From assembly GCA_900766005.1 (NCBI GenBank), contig CAAFTU010000055.1:26876-90875 (forward strand): a DNA stretch of 64,000 bases. The letters run 5' to 3'. Source of the stretch: an uncultured Bacteroides sp. (GTDB lineage Bacteria > Bacteroidota > Bacteroidia > Bacteroidales > Bacteroidaceae). The notes beneath the pieces are model-generated. The model worked only from the letters and a program-made list of their open reading frames with translations. It was not told where the DNA came from and ran no database searches. The first letter of the stretch is position 1, and the number at the start of each line of letters is the position of its first letter. Positions 51,037-60,196 of this stretch are shown in pieces. A program made the translations under genes and the position numbers.

Positions 51037-52002
51037 ATGAATAAACCCCATCTTAGACTATTTCTTTCTTTGCTGCTGTTGCTGGGATTGTCGGCCTGCG
51101 GAGAAAAAGAATCAACTTCCAAGCTGATTCTGAACGAAGTGCTGATTGACAACCAAAGCAACTTCCAAGACGACTATGGTGTTCATAGCGCATGGATTGA
51201 GATATTCAATACCTCCTACGGTAGTGCCGACTTGGCAGCCTGCCTGCTCAGAGTGAGCAGCCAACCGGGCGACACGGCTACATATTTCATCCCCAAAGGG
51301 GACGTACTGACGGTAGTGAAACCCCGTCAGCATGCCTTGTTCTGGGCCGACGGCCGACCCAACCGGGGCACCTTCCACACCAATTTCACGCTTCATCCTT
51401 CCCGATCCAACTGGATCGGACTGTATGATTCGGGCCGGAAACTGCTCGACAGTGTGGAAGTACCGGCCGGTATCCTGTCGGCCGACCAGTCGTATGCACG
51501 TGTCAGCGACGGGACAGCTCAGTGGGAAGTGAAAGGCGGCAGTGCCGACAAGTATGTCACGCCGAGCACCAACAACCGTACGATAGACAGCAATGCCAAA
51601 ATGGAGAAGTTTGAAGAGCACGACTCCACGGGAGTGGGCATGGCCCTTTCGGCCATGAGCGTGGTGTTCTGCGGACTCATCCTGCTGTTCCTCTCTTTCA
51701 AGATAGTAGGAAAGATAGCTGTGCAGATGGGTATACAACGAAAAGCTATGTCACAAGAAGTCAAAAAAGCACAGGAAGTGGCACCGGAGCAAACGGGCGC
51801 TTCTCAAGGAGCTCCCTCGCCACAGGGCGGCGCTTCTCAGGTATCCGACGAGGTGTATGCAGCCATTGCCATGGCCTTGCACGACATGCAGAACCTGCAT
51901 GACATCGAAAACACCGTACTGACCATCAAGCGTCAGCCGGGAAGTTATTCTCCCTGGAGTTCTAAAATCAACACCCTGCGTGTTACCCCCAACAGAAAGT
52001 GA
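51037..52002 (+). CDS. OadG-like subunit with N-terminal lamin-tail domain
   Basis: A 321-residue protein. The signal peptide ends in the lipobox GLSACG, so it may be a lipoprotein or be held by the signal. Residues 28-170 match a lamin-tail (LTD) fold: LILNEVLIDNQSNFQDDYGV, WIEIFNTSYGSADLA, NWIGLYDSGRKLLDSVEV. A membrane helix (about 205-227, ALSAMSVVFCGLILLFLSFK) and an OadG-type cytoplasmic tail with Ala/Gln/Pro linker follow. Ordinary OadG gamma/delta subunits are only 80-120 residues and lack the extra domain. It probably anchors the carrier to the sodium pump; the outside domain has no assigned job. Confidence 0.82.
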   Translation: MNKPHLRLFLSLLLLLGLSACGEKESTSKLILNEVLIDNQSNFQDDYGVHSAWIEIFNTSYGSADLAACLLRVSSQPGDTATYFIPKGDVLTVVKPRQHALFWADGRPNRGTFHTNFTLHPSRSNWIGLYDSGRKLLDSVEVPAGILSADQSYARVSDGTAQWEVKGGSADKYVTPSTNNRTIDSNAKMEKFEEHDSTGVGMALSAMSVVFCGLILLFLSFKIVGKIAVQMGIQRKAMSQEVKKAQEVAPEQTGASQGAPSPQGGASQVSDEVYAAIAMALHDMQNLHDIENTVLTIKRQPGSYSPWSSKINTLRVTPNRK

Positions 52003-52024
52003 AACGTATAAGAAACAGGAAACA

Positions 52025-52459
52025 ATGAAAGAATATAATTACAAAATCAATGGCCGCTCATACAAAGTGGTCATCGGAAATATCGAGAACAACGTGGCCG
52101 ATGTAGAAGTGAACGGCACTCACTATCAGGTAGAAATGGAAGAACAGCCCAAAGCGGCTCCCAAGCCGGTGGTAACTCCGCGTCCCGCTGCTGCCCCTGC
52201 AGCTCCGGCAGCGCAGCCCGCCCGTCCCGCTGCTCCGGCCGCAGGCAAGTCGGGTGTCAAGTCTCCGCTTCCGGGTGTCATCCTCGACATCAAGGTGAAG
52301 GTGGGCGACACCGTGAGCAAAGGACAGACAGTCATCATCCTGGAAGCCATGAAAATGGAAAACAACATCAATGCAGACAAGGACGGCACGGTGACTGCCA
52401 TCAACGTAAACAAAGGAGATTCAGTTCTCGAAGGTAACGATTTGATTATCATCGAATAA
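52025..52459 (+). CDS. mmdC: Biotin carboxyl carrier subunit
   Basis: A 144-residue protein. N-terminal part (MKEYNYKINGRSYKVVIGNI), then an Ala/Pro-rich flexible linker (about residues 42-76). The C-terminal biotinyl domain has the motif EAMKMENN, whose Lys110 carries biotin. It shuttles carboxyl groups from the alpha subunit to the membrane beta subunit. It lies 22 bp after the OadG-like gene. The start at 52025 matches the family better than an upstream in-frame ATG at 51980 inside the previous gene. Confidence 0.94.
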   Translation: MKEYNYKINGRSYKVVIGNIENNVADVEVNGTHYQVEMEEQPKAAPKPVVTPRPAAAPAAPAAQPARPAAPAAGKSGVKSPLPGVILDIKVKVGDTVSKGQTVIILEAMKMENNINADKDGTVTAINVNKGDSVLEGNDLIIIE

Positions 52460-52512
52460 TCATATAGAAAAACAACGATCGATTCTATATGATGAGAATT
52501 TACTAATATTAT

Positions 52513-53673
52513 ATGAGAGAATTTATTGATTTTATTGGAAACAACCTCGCCGACTTTTGGACGTATACAGGTTTTGCCAATGCCACAGCAGGACACCTGA
52601 TCATGCTATTTTTCGGGTTGGTCTTCATCTACTTGGCGGTAGCCAAGGAATTTGAGCCGATGCTACTGATTCCTATCGGATTCGGTATTCTCATCGGCAA
52701 TATTCCTTTCAACATGGAAGCCGGACTGAAAGTCGGTATTTATGAAGAAGGGTCTGTTTTAAACATTCTATACCAAGGAGTGACTTCGGGATGGTACCCG
52801 CCGCTCATCTTCTTGGGCATCGGAGCCATGACCGACTTCTCGGCCCTGATATCCAACCCCAAGCTGATGCTGGTAGGGGCAGCTGCCCAATTCGGTATCT
52901 TCGGTGCCTACATGATAGCCCTTGAGATGGGCTTCGACCCGATGCAGGCCGGAGCCATCGGCATCATCGGCGGGGCCGACGGACCGACTGCCATCTTCCT
53001 TTCTTCCAAGTTGGCACCCAACCTCATGGGAGCCATTGCCGTATCGGCCTACTCCTACATGGCCCTGGTACCGGTGATACAGCCTCCCATCATGCGTCTG
53101 CTCACCACGAAGAAAGAGCGCGTCATCCGCATGAAACCGCCCCGCGCAGTGTCACACACCGAGAAGGTGATTTTCCCCATCATCGGTCTGCTGCTCACCT
53201 GCTTCCTGGTTCCGTCCGGTTTACCGCTGCTGGGCATGCTCTTCTTCGGCAACCTGCTGAAAGAAAGCGGAGTGACCCGCCGGTTGGCCAATACAGCCAG
53301 CGGTCCGCTGATTGACACCATCACGATTCTGCTGGGACTCACCGTGGGAGCTTCTACCCAAGCCTCCGAGTTCCTCACCTTCGACTCCATCAAGATTTTT
53401 GCGCTGGGTGCCCTGTCGTTTGTCATCGCCACAGCCTCCGGAGTCATCTTCGTGAAGATCTTCAATCTCTTCTTGAAAAAAGACAATAAAATCAATCCGC
53501 TTATCGGCAATGCCGGCGTATCTGCCGTTCCCGACTCAGCCCGCATCTCACAGGTACTCGGTTTGGAATACGACCCCACCAATTACCTGCTGATGCACGC
53601 CATGGGTCCGAATGTGGCAGGTGTCATCGGCTCGGCTGTAGCAGCCGGTATCCTGCTGGGATTCCTCATGTAG
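52513..53673 (+). CDS. mmdB: Sodium-translocating decarboxylase beta subunit
   Basis: A 386-residue integral membrane protein with about 10 helices. Family blocks: LLIPIGFGILIGNIPF, LIFLGIGAMTDFSALISNPK, the conserved GIIGGADGPTAIFLSSKLAP with the Asp that binds sodium, and VSAYSYMALVPVIQPPIMRL. It decarboxylates carboxybiotin and exports Na+ across the inner membrane. Last gene of the operon, followed by a terminator. Confidence 0.96.
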   Translation: MREFIDFIGNNLADFWTYTGFANATAGHLIMLFFGLVFIYLAVAKEFEPMLLIPIGFGILIGNIPFNMEAGLKVGIYEEGSVLNILYQGVTSGWYPPLIFLGIGAMTDFSALISNPKLMLVGAAAQFGIFGAYMIALEMGFDPMQAGAIGIIGGADGPTAIFLSSKLAPNLMGAIAVSAYSYMALVPVIQPPIMRLLTTKKERVIRMKPPRAVSHTEKVIFPIIGLLLTCFLVPSGLPLLGMLFFGNLLKESGVTRRLANTASGPLIDTITILLGLTVGASTQASEFLTFDSIKIFALGALSFVIATASGVIFVKIFNLFLKKDNKINPLIGNAGVSAVPDSARISQVLGLEYDPTNYLLMHAMGPNVAGVIGSAVAAGILLGFLM

Positions 53674-53708
53674 TGCCAGCCGGAAGATGAAACTCCCATT
53701 CAAAACAC

Positions 53709-53745
53709 AACCCCTGCCACTTCCTCATGCGGCAGGGGTTGTTTT
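53709..53745 (+). terminator. Terminator of the methylmalonyl-CoA decarboxylase operon
   Basis: aacccctgcc pairs perfectly with ggcaggggtt; the stem is partly extended by flanking A and T, and it is followed by TTTT. It lies 36 bp after the mmdB stop codon. Confidence 0.9.
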
Positions 53746-53803
53746 CTTTCAAGCAATCCGAAAAATCTTGCCGCCAGCTATAGCAAAATTATCGAAAGAA
53801 ATG

Positions 53804-53811
53804 TACCTTTG
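53804..53811 (+). promoter_or_regulatory. -7 box of the Pif1-TPR helicase gene
   Basis: TACCTTTG, 23 bp before the ATG at 53835. Confidence 0.6.
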
Positions 53812-53834
53812 TCCGTTCAAAACAAAACCACCGT

Positions 53835-55832
53835 ATGAGCCACGTAGACACCCATAACGCCGAATTTCAAGATGCCTTGAACCTGATTCAATATACCCGC
53901 CAGTCGGTTTTTCTCACCGGAAAAGCAGGCACGGGTAAGTCTACCTTTTTGCGTTATGTCTGCGAGCACACCAAGAAGAAACACGTCGTGCTGGCTCCCA
54001 CCGGCATTGCAGCCATCAACGCCGGAGGAAGCACGATGCACAGCTTCTTCAAGCTGCCCTTTTATCCGCTGCTGCCCGACGACCCGAACCTCAGCCTGCA
54101 GCGGGGGCGCATTCATGATTTCTTCAAATACGCCAAGCCCCACCGCAAACTCTTGGAGCAGATCGAGCTGGTCATCATTGACGAGATATCCATGGTGCGG
54201 GCCGACATCATCGATGCCATCGACCGCATCCTGCGGGTCTATTCACACAACCTCCGGGAACCCTTCGGCGGCAAGCAGCTCCTGCTTGTGGGCGACGTCT
54301 TCCAGCTGGAACCGGTGGTGAAAAGCGATGAACGGGAAATCCTGAACCGCTTCTACCCCACCCCCTATTTCTTCTCGGCCCGGGTGTTCAGCCAGATCGA
54401 ACTGGTCTCCATCGAGCTCACCAAAGTGTACCGGCAGACCGATGCCGTGTTTGTGGGCGTGCTCGACCATATCCGCACCAACACAGCCGGGGCGGCCGAC
54501 CTCCAGCTGCTCAACACCCGCTACGGCACCCCCATCCAGCAGACGGAAGAGGATATGTATATCACCCTTGCCACCCGCCGCGACACCGTGGACTCCATCA
54601 ACGAGAAGAAGCTGAACGAACTCCCTGGCGAACCGGTAAGCTTCCATGGGCAGATAGAAGGCGACTTTCCGGAAAACAGCTTGCCCACCTCGCAGGAGCT
54701 GGTGCTGAAGCCCGGTGCACAGGTGATTTTCATCAAGAACGACTTTGAGAAAAGGTGGGTCAACGGCACCATCGGAGTCATTGCCGGCATCGACGAGAAA
54801 GAAGAAACCATCTATGTCATCACCGACGACGGCAAGGAATGTGACGTGAAACGGGAGTCGTGGCGCAACATCCGCTACACCTACAACGAAAAGAAAAAGG
54901 AGATAGAAGAGGAAGTACTGGGCAGCTTCACCCAATACCCCATCCGCCTGGCATGGGCCATCACCGTACACAAAAGTCAGGGGCTCACCTTCAGCCGGGT
55001 AGTCATCGACTTCACCGGCGGCGTGTTTGCCGGCGGACAGACCTACGTGGCGCTGAGCCGCTGCACCTCGCTCGACGGCATCCAGCTGAAGAAGCCCATC
55101 AACCGCTCCGACATCTTTGTGCGCCCGGAGATTGTGAACTTCGCCCAGCGGTTCAACGACCGGCTGGCCATCGAGAAAGCACTGAAGCAGGCACAGGCCG
55201 ACGTGCAGTATGCTGCTGCCGCCCGCGCCTTCGACAAAGGAGACATGGAAGAATGTCTGGAACAGTTTTTCCGGGCCATCCACTCCCGCTACGACATCGA
55301 AAAGCCGGTGCCCCGCCGCCTCATCCGCCGCAAACTGGGCATCATCAACACCCTGAAAGAACAAAACAGGAAGCTGAAAGAGCAGATGAAGGAACAGCAG
55401 GAACGCCTCCGTCAGTATGCCCACGAATATGTGCTCATGGGCAACGAATGCATCACGCAGGCACACGATGCCCGGGCCGCCCTGGCCAATTACGACAAGG
55501 CGCTGAGCCTCGATCCGAACTACCTCGATGCATGGGTGCGCAAAGGAATCACCCTCTTCAACCAAAAAGACTACGAGGAAGCCGAACGCTGTTTCAACAC
55601 CTCCGTCAAGCTTTCCCCCGTCAGTTTCAAGGCGGTGTACAACCGCGGCAAACTGCGACTGCGCACCAACAACATCGAAGGAGCACTCGCTGATTTAGAC
55701 AAGGCCACCACCCTCAAGCCCGAACATGCCGGTGCCCACGAGCTCTTTGGCGACGCACTCCTGAAAGCGGGCAAGGAAGGGGAAGCCGCCCTGCAATGGC
55801 GCATTGCCGAAGAACTGAGAAAAAACAGATAA
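53835..55832 (+). CDS. Pif1-like DNA helicase with C-terminal TPR repeats
   Basis: A 665-residue protein. Residues 1-440 form an SF1B helicase: Walker A LTGKAGTGKSTFLRYV, LAPTGIAAINAGGSTMHSFF, Walker B LVIIDEISMVRADIID, the Pif1-type GKQLLLVGDVFQLEPVV, and the C-terminal WAITVHKSQGLTFSRVVIDF plus YVALSRCTSLDGIQL. After a charged coiled-coil stretch (LKEQNRKLKEQMKEQQERLR) come about three TPR units (ALANYDKALSLDPNYLDAWV, then two more). Pif1 helicases move 5' to 3' and resolve G-quadruplexes or stalled forks. The TPR tail suggests a protein partner, not identified here. Confidence 0.9.
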   Translation: MSHVDTHNAEFQDALNLIQYTRQSVFLTGKAGTGKSTFLRYVCEHTKKKHVVLAPTGIAAINAGGSTMHSFFKLPFYPLLPDDPNLSLQRGRIHDFFKYAKPHRKLLEQIELVIIDEISMVRADIIDAIDRILRVYSHNLREPFGGKQLLLVGDVFQLEPVVKSDEREILNRFYPTPYFFSARVFSQIELVSIELTKVYRQTDAVFVGVLDHIRTNTAGAADLQLLNTRYGTPIQQTEEDMYITLATRRDTVDSINEKKLNELPGEPVSFHGQIEGDFPENSLPTSQELVLKPGAQVIFIKNDFEKRWVNGTIGVIAGIDEKEETIYVITDDGKECDVKRESWRNIRYTYNEKKKEIEEEVLGSFTQYPIRLAWAITVHKSQGLTFSRVVIDFTGGVFAGGQTYVALSRCTSLDGIQLKKPINRSDIFVRPEIVNFAQRFNDRLAIEKALKQAQADVQYAAAARAFDKGDMEECLEQFFRAIHSRYDIEKPVPRRLIRRKLGIINTLKEQNRKLKEQMKEQQERLRQYAHEYVLMGNECITQAHDARAALANYDKALSLDPNYLDAWVRKGITLFNQKDYEEAERCFNTSVKLSPVSFKAVYNRGKLRLRTNNIEGALADLDKATTLKPEHAGAHELFGDALLKAGKEGEAALQWRIAEELRKNR

Positions 55833-55928
55833 CTCCGCTCCGCAAGACCCGCCTCCCGCCACCAGCTATTTTGCCATAGGAGAGCGATTAAAGCGCTGAT
55901 TCTTCAGCCTTTTTTCAAAAAGTTTTCG

Positions 55929-55936
55929 TAGCTTTG
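55929..55936 (+). promoter_or_regulatory. -7 box of the AsmA-like gene
   Basis: TAGCTTTG fits TAnnTTTG, 39 bp before the ATG at 55976. Confidence 0.45.
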
Positions 55937-55975
55937 TTTATTCTAACTTGTCGAACTCTTTAAAAACACAAGCAA

Positions 55976-58546
55976 ATGAACAAAGGTTTGAAAATCGCAA
56001 CTATCACTGTAGGATGCATCCTCCTGTTGATGTTCCTGCTCCCGTTTGCCTTCCAAGGGAAGATAGCCGATATCGTAAAAAAGGAAGGAAACAAAATGCT
56101 GAACGCTCAGTTCGATTTCAGCAATCTTAGCATCAGCCTGTTCCGCCACTTTCCACAAGCCTCAGTCACCCTGGAAGACTTCTGGCTGAAAGGAGCCGGA
56201 GCATTTGCCAACGACACCCTTGTGAAAGCAGGAAAGGTGACCGCCGCTGTCAATGTACTATCGCTCTTGGGAGACAGCGGATTCGACATCTCTGAAGTCA
56301 GCATCGAAGACACCCGGCTGAAAGCCATCGTGCTGCCCGACGGAAAAGCCAACTGGGACATCATGAAGCCCGATACGGCCGCAGCAACCGGAGAAAGCAG
56401 CGAGAGCGAAGAACCTTCTGCTTTCCGCATCAAGCTGCAGCAGCTGATTGTGAAAAACATGAACCTCATCTACGACGACCGGCAAAGCAAGATGCTGGCC
56501 GATATCCGCCAGTTCCATGCACGCTGCTCCGGTGATTTCGGCAGCGAACGCACCCTACTGAAGCTGGAAGCCGAAACAGAATCGCTGACCTATAAGATGA
56601 ACGGTGTTCCCTTCTTGGCAAATGCCAACATCGCTACCGAGATGGACATCGACGCCGATCTGTCCCACAACAAGTTCACGCTGAAGGACAACACCCTCCG
56701 CCTGAATGCCATCGAAGCCGGCATCGACGGCTGGGTGGCACTGAACGACCCGGCCATCGACATGGACTTGAAGCTCAACACCAACGATGTGGGATTCAAA
56801 GAAATCCTCTCGCTCATCCCCGCTATCTATACCACGGAGTTTGCCACACTGAAGACAGAGGGCACCGCCACGCTCACCGCCTCGGCCAAGGGCACCATGC
56901 AGGGCGACACCGTGCCTGCCTTCCACGTGGACTTGCAGGTGAAAGACGCCATGTTCCGCTACCCCGCCCTGCCGGCAGGAGTCGAACAAATCAATATCAG
57001 CGCACAGGTGCAGAATCCGGGCGGCTCAGTCGATCTGACCACCGTTGCAGTGGCCCCCTTCAGTTTCACCCTGGCAGGCAACCCCTTCAGCATCCATGCC
57101 TTCGTAAAGACACCCGTCAGCGACCCTGACTTCAAGGCCGAAGCCAAGGGCGTGCTCAACCTCGGCATGATCAAGCAAGTATATCCCCTGAAAGACATGG
57201 AACTCAACGGCACCATTGATGCCGACATGCAACTCTCGGGACGGATGTCATACATCGACAAAGAACAGTACGACCGCATGCAGGCGTCCGGTTCCATCGG
57301 ACTCACCGGCATGAAGCTGAAGATGAAGGACCTGCCGGATGTGGACATCCGGAAATCCCTCTTTACCTTCACACCGAAATACCTGCAGCTCAGCGAAACA
57401 ACAATGACCATCGGAGAGAATGACCTCACCGCCGACAGCCGCTTTGAAAACTACATCGGCTATGCACTGAAGGGCACCACCCTGAAAGGCAGACTCAATG
57501 TGCGGTCCAACCGATTCAACCTCAACGATTTCATGACGGCCCCGGCCGAAGAGACAGCAGCCAGTGCAGAAGCGAAGACAGATGCAGATAGCAACGCCGA
57601 AGCAGCTGATGCAACAGATGCCAAAAACAACCCGGAAACCGCTGCCACAGGCATCGTAGCAGTGCCCCGCAACATCGACTTCCAGATGGATGCCGACTTC
57701 AAGCAAGTGCTGTTCGGCAAAATGACCTTCAACAACCTGAACGGCCAGCTGACGGTGAAAGAGGGCAAGGTAGACATGAAGAACCTGTCGATGAACACCC
57801 TGGGCGGCAACGTGGTGATGAACGGCTACTATTCCACTGCCGACGTGAAAAAGCCGGAGCTGAAGGGCGGATTCAAACTGAGCAACCTCTCGTTTGCACA
57901 GACATACAAAGAGCTGGATATGGTGCAACAGATGGCACCGGTCTTCGAGAACCTGAAAGGCAACTTCTCCGGCAACATCGAAGTGCAGACCGACCTCGAC
58001 GCCACCATGAGCCCCGTGCTCAGCACAATGCAGGGCAGCGGCAGCCTCTTCACACGCAACCTCAGCCTCAGCGGGGTGAAGTCCATCGACCAGATAGCCG
58101 ATGCCCTCAAACGTCCGGAACTGAAAAACATGACCGTGAAAGACATGTCGCTGAACTTCCTCATCAAAGACGGACGCATCGAAACCGAGCCGTTCGACCT
58201 GAAGCTGGGCGACTGCACCCTCAACCTCTCGGGCAGCACAGGACTGGACCAGACCATCGACTATTCCGGTAAAGTGAAACTGCCCGAATCAACAGGCAAC
58301 CTCTCCAAGTACCTGACACTCGACCTGAAGATTGGCGGCTCGTTCGCTTCGCCGAAGGTGAGCATCGACACCAAGAGCATGGCCACCCAAGCCGTAGAGG
58401 CAGTGGCCGACAAAGCCCTCAGCCAGCTGGGACACAAGTTAGGACTGGATTCTGCCGCCACAGCCAACAAAGACTCGCTGAAGAAGCAGGTGAAGGAGAA
58501 AGCAGCCGAAAAAGCCCTGGATTTCCTAAAGAAGAAATTCAAATAA
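55976..58546 (+). CDS. AsmA-family protein
   Basis: An 856-residue protein anchored by an N-terminal helix (LKIATITVGCILLLMFLLPF, about residues 4-23). An AsmA-type N-terminal block follows (LSISLFRHFPQASVTLEDFW) and a long beta-repeat body. The C-terminal AsmA part includes LGGNVVMNGYYSTADVKKPE and MSLNFLIKDGRIETEPFDLK. AsmA-like proteins span the periplasm and are linked to phospholipid transport to the outer membrane and barrel assembly. An Ala/Asp/Glu-rich linker near residues 525-560 is unusual but typical of Bacteroidetes members. The YciO-like gene follows after 33 bp, probably in the same operon. Confidence 0.88.
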   Translation: MNKGLKIATITVGCILLLMFLLPFAFQGKIADIVKKEGNKMLNAQFDFSNLSISLFRHFPQASVTLEDFWLKGAGAFANDTLVKAGKVTAAVNVLSLLGDSGFDISEVSIEDTRLKAIVLPDGKANWDIMKPDTAAATGESSESEEPSAFRIKLQQLIVKNMNLIYDDRQSKMLADIRQFHARCSGDFGSERTLLKLEAETESLTYKMNGVPFLANANIATEMDIDADLSHNKFTLKDNTLRLNAIEAGIDGWVALNDPAIDMDLKLNTNDVGFKEILSLIPAIYTTEFATLKTEGTATLTASAKGTMQGDTVPAFHVDLQVKDAMFRYPALPAGVEQINISAQVQNPGGSVDLTTVAVAPFSFTLAGNPFSIHAFVKTPVSDPDFKAEAKGVLNLGMIKQVYPLKDMELNGTIDADMQLSGRMSYIDKEQYDRMQASGSIGLTGMKLKMKDLPDVDIRKSLFTFTPKYLQLSETTMTIGENDLTADSRFENYIGYALKGTTLKGRLNVRSNRFNLNDFMTAPAEETAASAEAKTDADSNAEAADATDAKNNPETAATGIVAVPRNIDFQMDADFKQVLFGKMTFNNLNGQLTVKEGKVDMKNLSMNTLGGNVVMNGYYSTADVKKPELKGGFKLSNLSFAQTYKELDMVQQMAPVFENLKGNFSGNIEVQTDLDATMSPVLSTMQGSGSLFTRNLSLSGVKSIDQIADALKRPELKNMTVKDMSLNFLIKDGRIETEPFDLKLGDCTLNLSGSTGLDQTIDYSGKVKLPESTGNLSKYLTLDLKIGGSFASPKVSIDTKSMATQAVEAVADKALSQLGHKLGLDSAATANKDSLKKQVKEKAAEKALDFLKKKFK

Positions 58547-58579
58547 GTCCTGATTCACAACAAAAAGAAAAAGAGAAGT

Positions 58580-59191
58580 ATGCTTCTGAAACTATACAAC
58601 AAAAACAACAACCCGCTGGATCTGCAGCGGGTTGTTGACATACTGAACGACGGCGGGATTGTCATCTACCCCACCGACACCCGCTATGCCATCGGCTGCC
58701 ACGGACTGAAGGAGCGGGCCATCGAACAGATCTGCCGCATCAAAGGCATCGACCCGCGGAAAAACAACCTGTCCATCATCTGCTACGACCTGAGCAGCAT
58801 CAGCGAATATGCTAAGGTGAGCAACCCGGTCTTCAAGCTCATGAAACGCAACCTGCCGGGACCGTTCACCTTCATCCTCAACGGCACCAACCGCCTGCCC
58901 AAGATCTTCCGCAACCGCAAGGAAGTGGGCATCCGCATGCCCGACCATCCCGTCATCCGGGAAATTGCCCGCCTGCTCGATGCCCCCATCATGACCGCGA
59001 CACTGCCCTGCGAAGACACAGAAGAAGCCGAATACACCACCGACCCCGAACTGATAGACGAAAAGTGGGGCAACACCGTGGATCTGGTGATTGACGGCGG
59101 CATCGGCACCCGAGAAGAGTCCACCGTAGTAGACTGCACAGCAGACACCCCCGAAATCATCCGTCAGGGAAAAGGCTGGCTGGAAGAATAA
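58580..59191 (+). CDS. YciO/Sua5/YrdC-family L-threonylcarbamoyladenylate synthase-like protein
   Basis: A 203-residue cytoplasmic protein with the YrdC fold: GGIVIYPTDTRYAIGCHGLK, ERAIEQICRIKGIDPRKNNL, NLPGPFTFILNGTNRLPKIF, VGIRMPDHPVIREIARLLDA and the C-terminal EESTVVDCTADTPEIIRQGK. TsaC/Sua5 members make threonylcarbamoyl-AMP for the t6A37 modification of tRNA; the YciO branch has weaker or uncertain activity. The KGIDPRKNNL form and length lean to YciO, so no symbol is given. Confidence 0.85.
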   Translation: MLLKLYNKNNNPLDLQRVVDILNDGGIVIYPTDTRYAIGCHGLKERAIEQICRIKGIDPRKNNLSIICYDLSSISEYAKVSNPVFKLMKRNLPGPFTFILNGTNRLPKIFRNRKEVGIRMPDHPVIREIARLLDAPIMTATLPCEDTEEAEYTTDPELIDEKWGNTVDLVIDGGIGTREESTVVDCTADTPEIIRQGKGWLEE

Positions 59192-59200
59192 GCAAAAAAA

Positions 59201-59237
59201 AATGACCCCTGTTGCACCAATGGCTACAGGGGTCATT
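59201..59237 (+). terminator. Terminator after the YciO-like gene
   Basis: aatgacccctgt pairs perfectly with acaggggtcatt around a 13-base loop. It lies 9 bp after the stop codon. It may also act on nagB transcripts from the other strand (TTTTTTTT follows on the minus side). Confidence 0.88.
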
Positions 59238-59288
59238 TCCTATCATGAGAGGCAAATCCAACCCCCCACCTATTCAAAAAGCAACAGC

Positions 59289-60101
59289 TTACTTAATCAA
59301 AGATTCCGGATCCAAGTGAGCTGCTTCAATATCCTTGAAGTAGCGGTATGTACCCACCTTCAATTCGGCAGTAGCAGCATCATCACACACGATGATACCC
59401 TTTTCATGCATCTGCAGAGCGCTGATTGTCCACATCTGCGTGATAGCACCTTCCACAGCGTGATACAACGCACGAGCCTTGTTGTGGCCGTTTACGATAA
59501 TCATCACCTCCTTGGCAGACAACACTGTGCCCACGCCCACCGTCAGCGAAGTCTTAGGCACCTTGTTGATATCATTATCAAAGAAACGAGAGTTGGCAAT
59601 GATCGTATCCATTGTCAACGTCTTCTGGCGAGTACGAGAAGTCAGTGAAGAACCCGGTTCGTTGAAAGCGATGTGACCGTCGGGACCGATACCGCCCATA
59701 AACAGGTCGATGCCGCCATACGATTTAATCTTTTCTTCATAGCGAGCACATTCCGCATCCAAGTCGGGAGCGTTGCCGTTGAGGATATTCGTATTTTCCG
59801 GTTTGATATCAATATGACCGAAGAAGTTGTTCCACATGAAAGAATAGTAGCTTTCCGGGTGTTCTTTCGGCAGGCCCACATATTCGTCCATATTGAAAGT
59901 CACCACATTCTGGAAAGAAACAATACCCTTTTTATTCAAATCAATCAAAGCCTTATACATACCCAGAGGAGATGAACCTGTAGGGCAACCCAATACAAAC
60001 GGTTTTTCCGGAGTAGGATTGGCAGCCTTAATTTTCGCTGCTACATAATGAGCAGCCCACTGTGATACGGACTGATAGTCCGGTTGAATAATTAATCTCA
60101 T
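59289..60101 (-). CDS. nagB: Glucosamine-6-phosphate deaminase
   Basis: A 270-residue cytoplasmic enzyme that converts glucosamine-6-phosphate to fructose-6-phosphate and ammonia in amino-sugar breakdown. Motifs: VLGCPTGSSPLGMYKALIDL (phosphate loop), NMDEYVGLPKEHPESYYSFM with the catalytic Asp, and LFMGGIGPDGHIAFNEPGSS with the catalytic His. The allosteric-type C-terminus is short. Length is normal for the hexameric form. Single gene on the minus strand; no promoter box was recognised. Confidence 0.97.
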   Translation of the reverse strand: MRLIIQPDYQSVSQWAAHYVAAKIKAANPTPEKPFVLGCPTGSSPLGMYKALIDLNKKGIVSFQNVVTFNMDEYVGLPKEHPESYYSFMWNNFFGHIDIKPENTNILNGNAPDLDAECARYEEKIKSYGGIDLFMGGIGPDGHIAFNEPGSSLTSRTRQKTLTMDTIIANSRFFDNDINKVPKTSLTVGVGTVLSAKEVMIIVNGHNKARALYHAVEGAITQMWTISALQMHEKGIIVCDDAATAELKVGTYRYFKDIEAAHLDPESLIK

Positions 60102-60196
60102 AATTGATTATTTTATAGATTAGTAAAAAATCAAAACTCACATTCATAACACCCAGCGGCAGCCGGAAGCAGCCCCGCCGGTATTTGCAGCCCACA

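Noticed and set aside
54243..55565. 440-codon open frame on the minus strand
   Set aside because: Antisense to the Pif1-TPR helicase gene.
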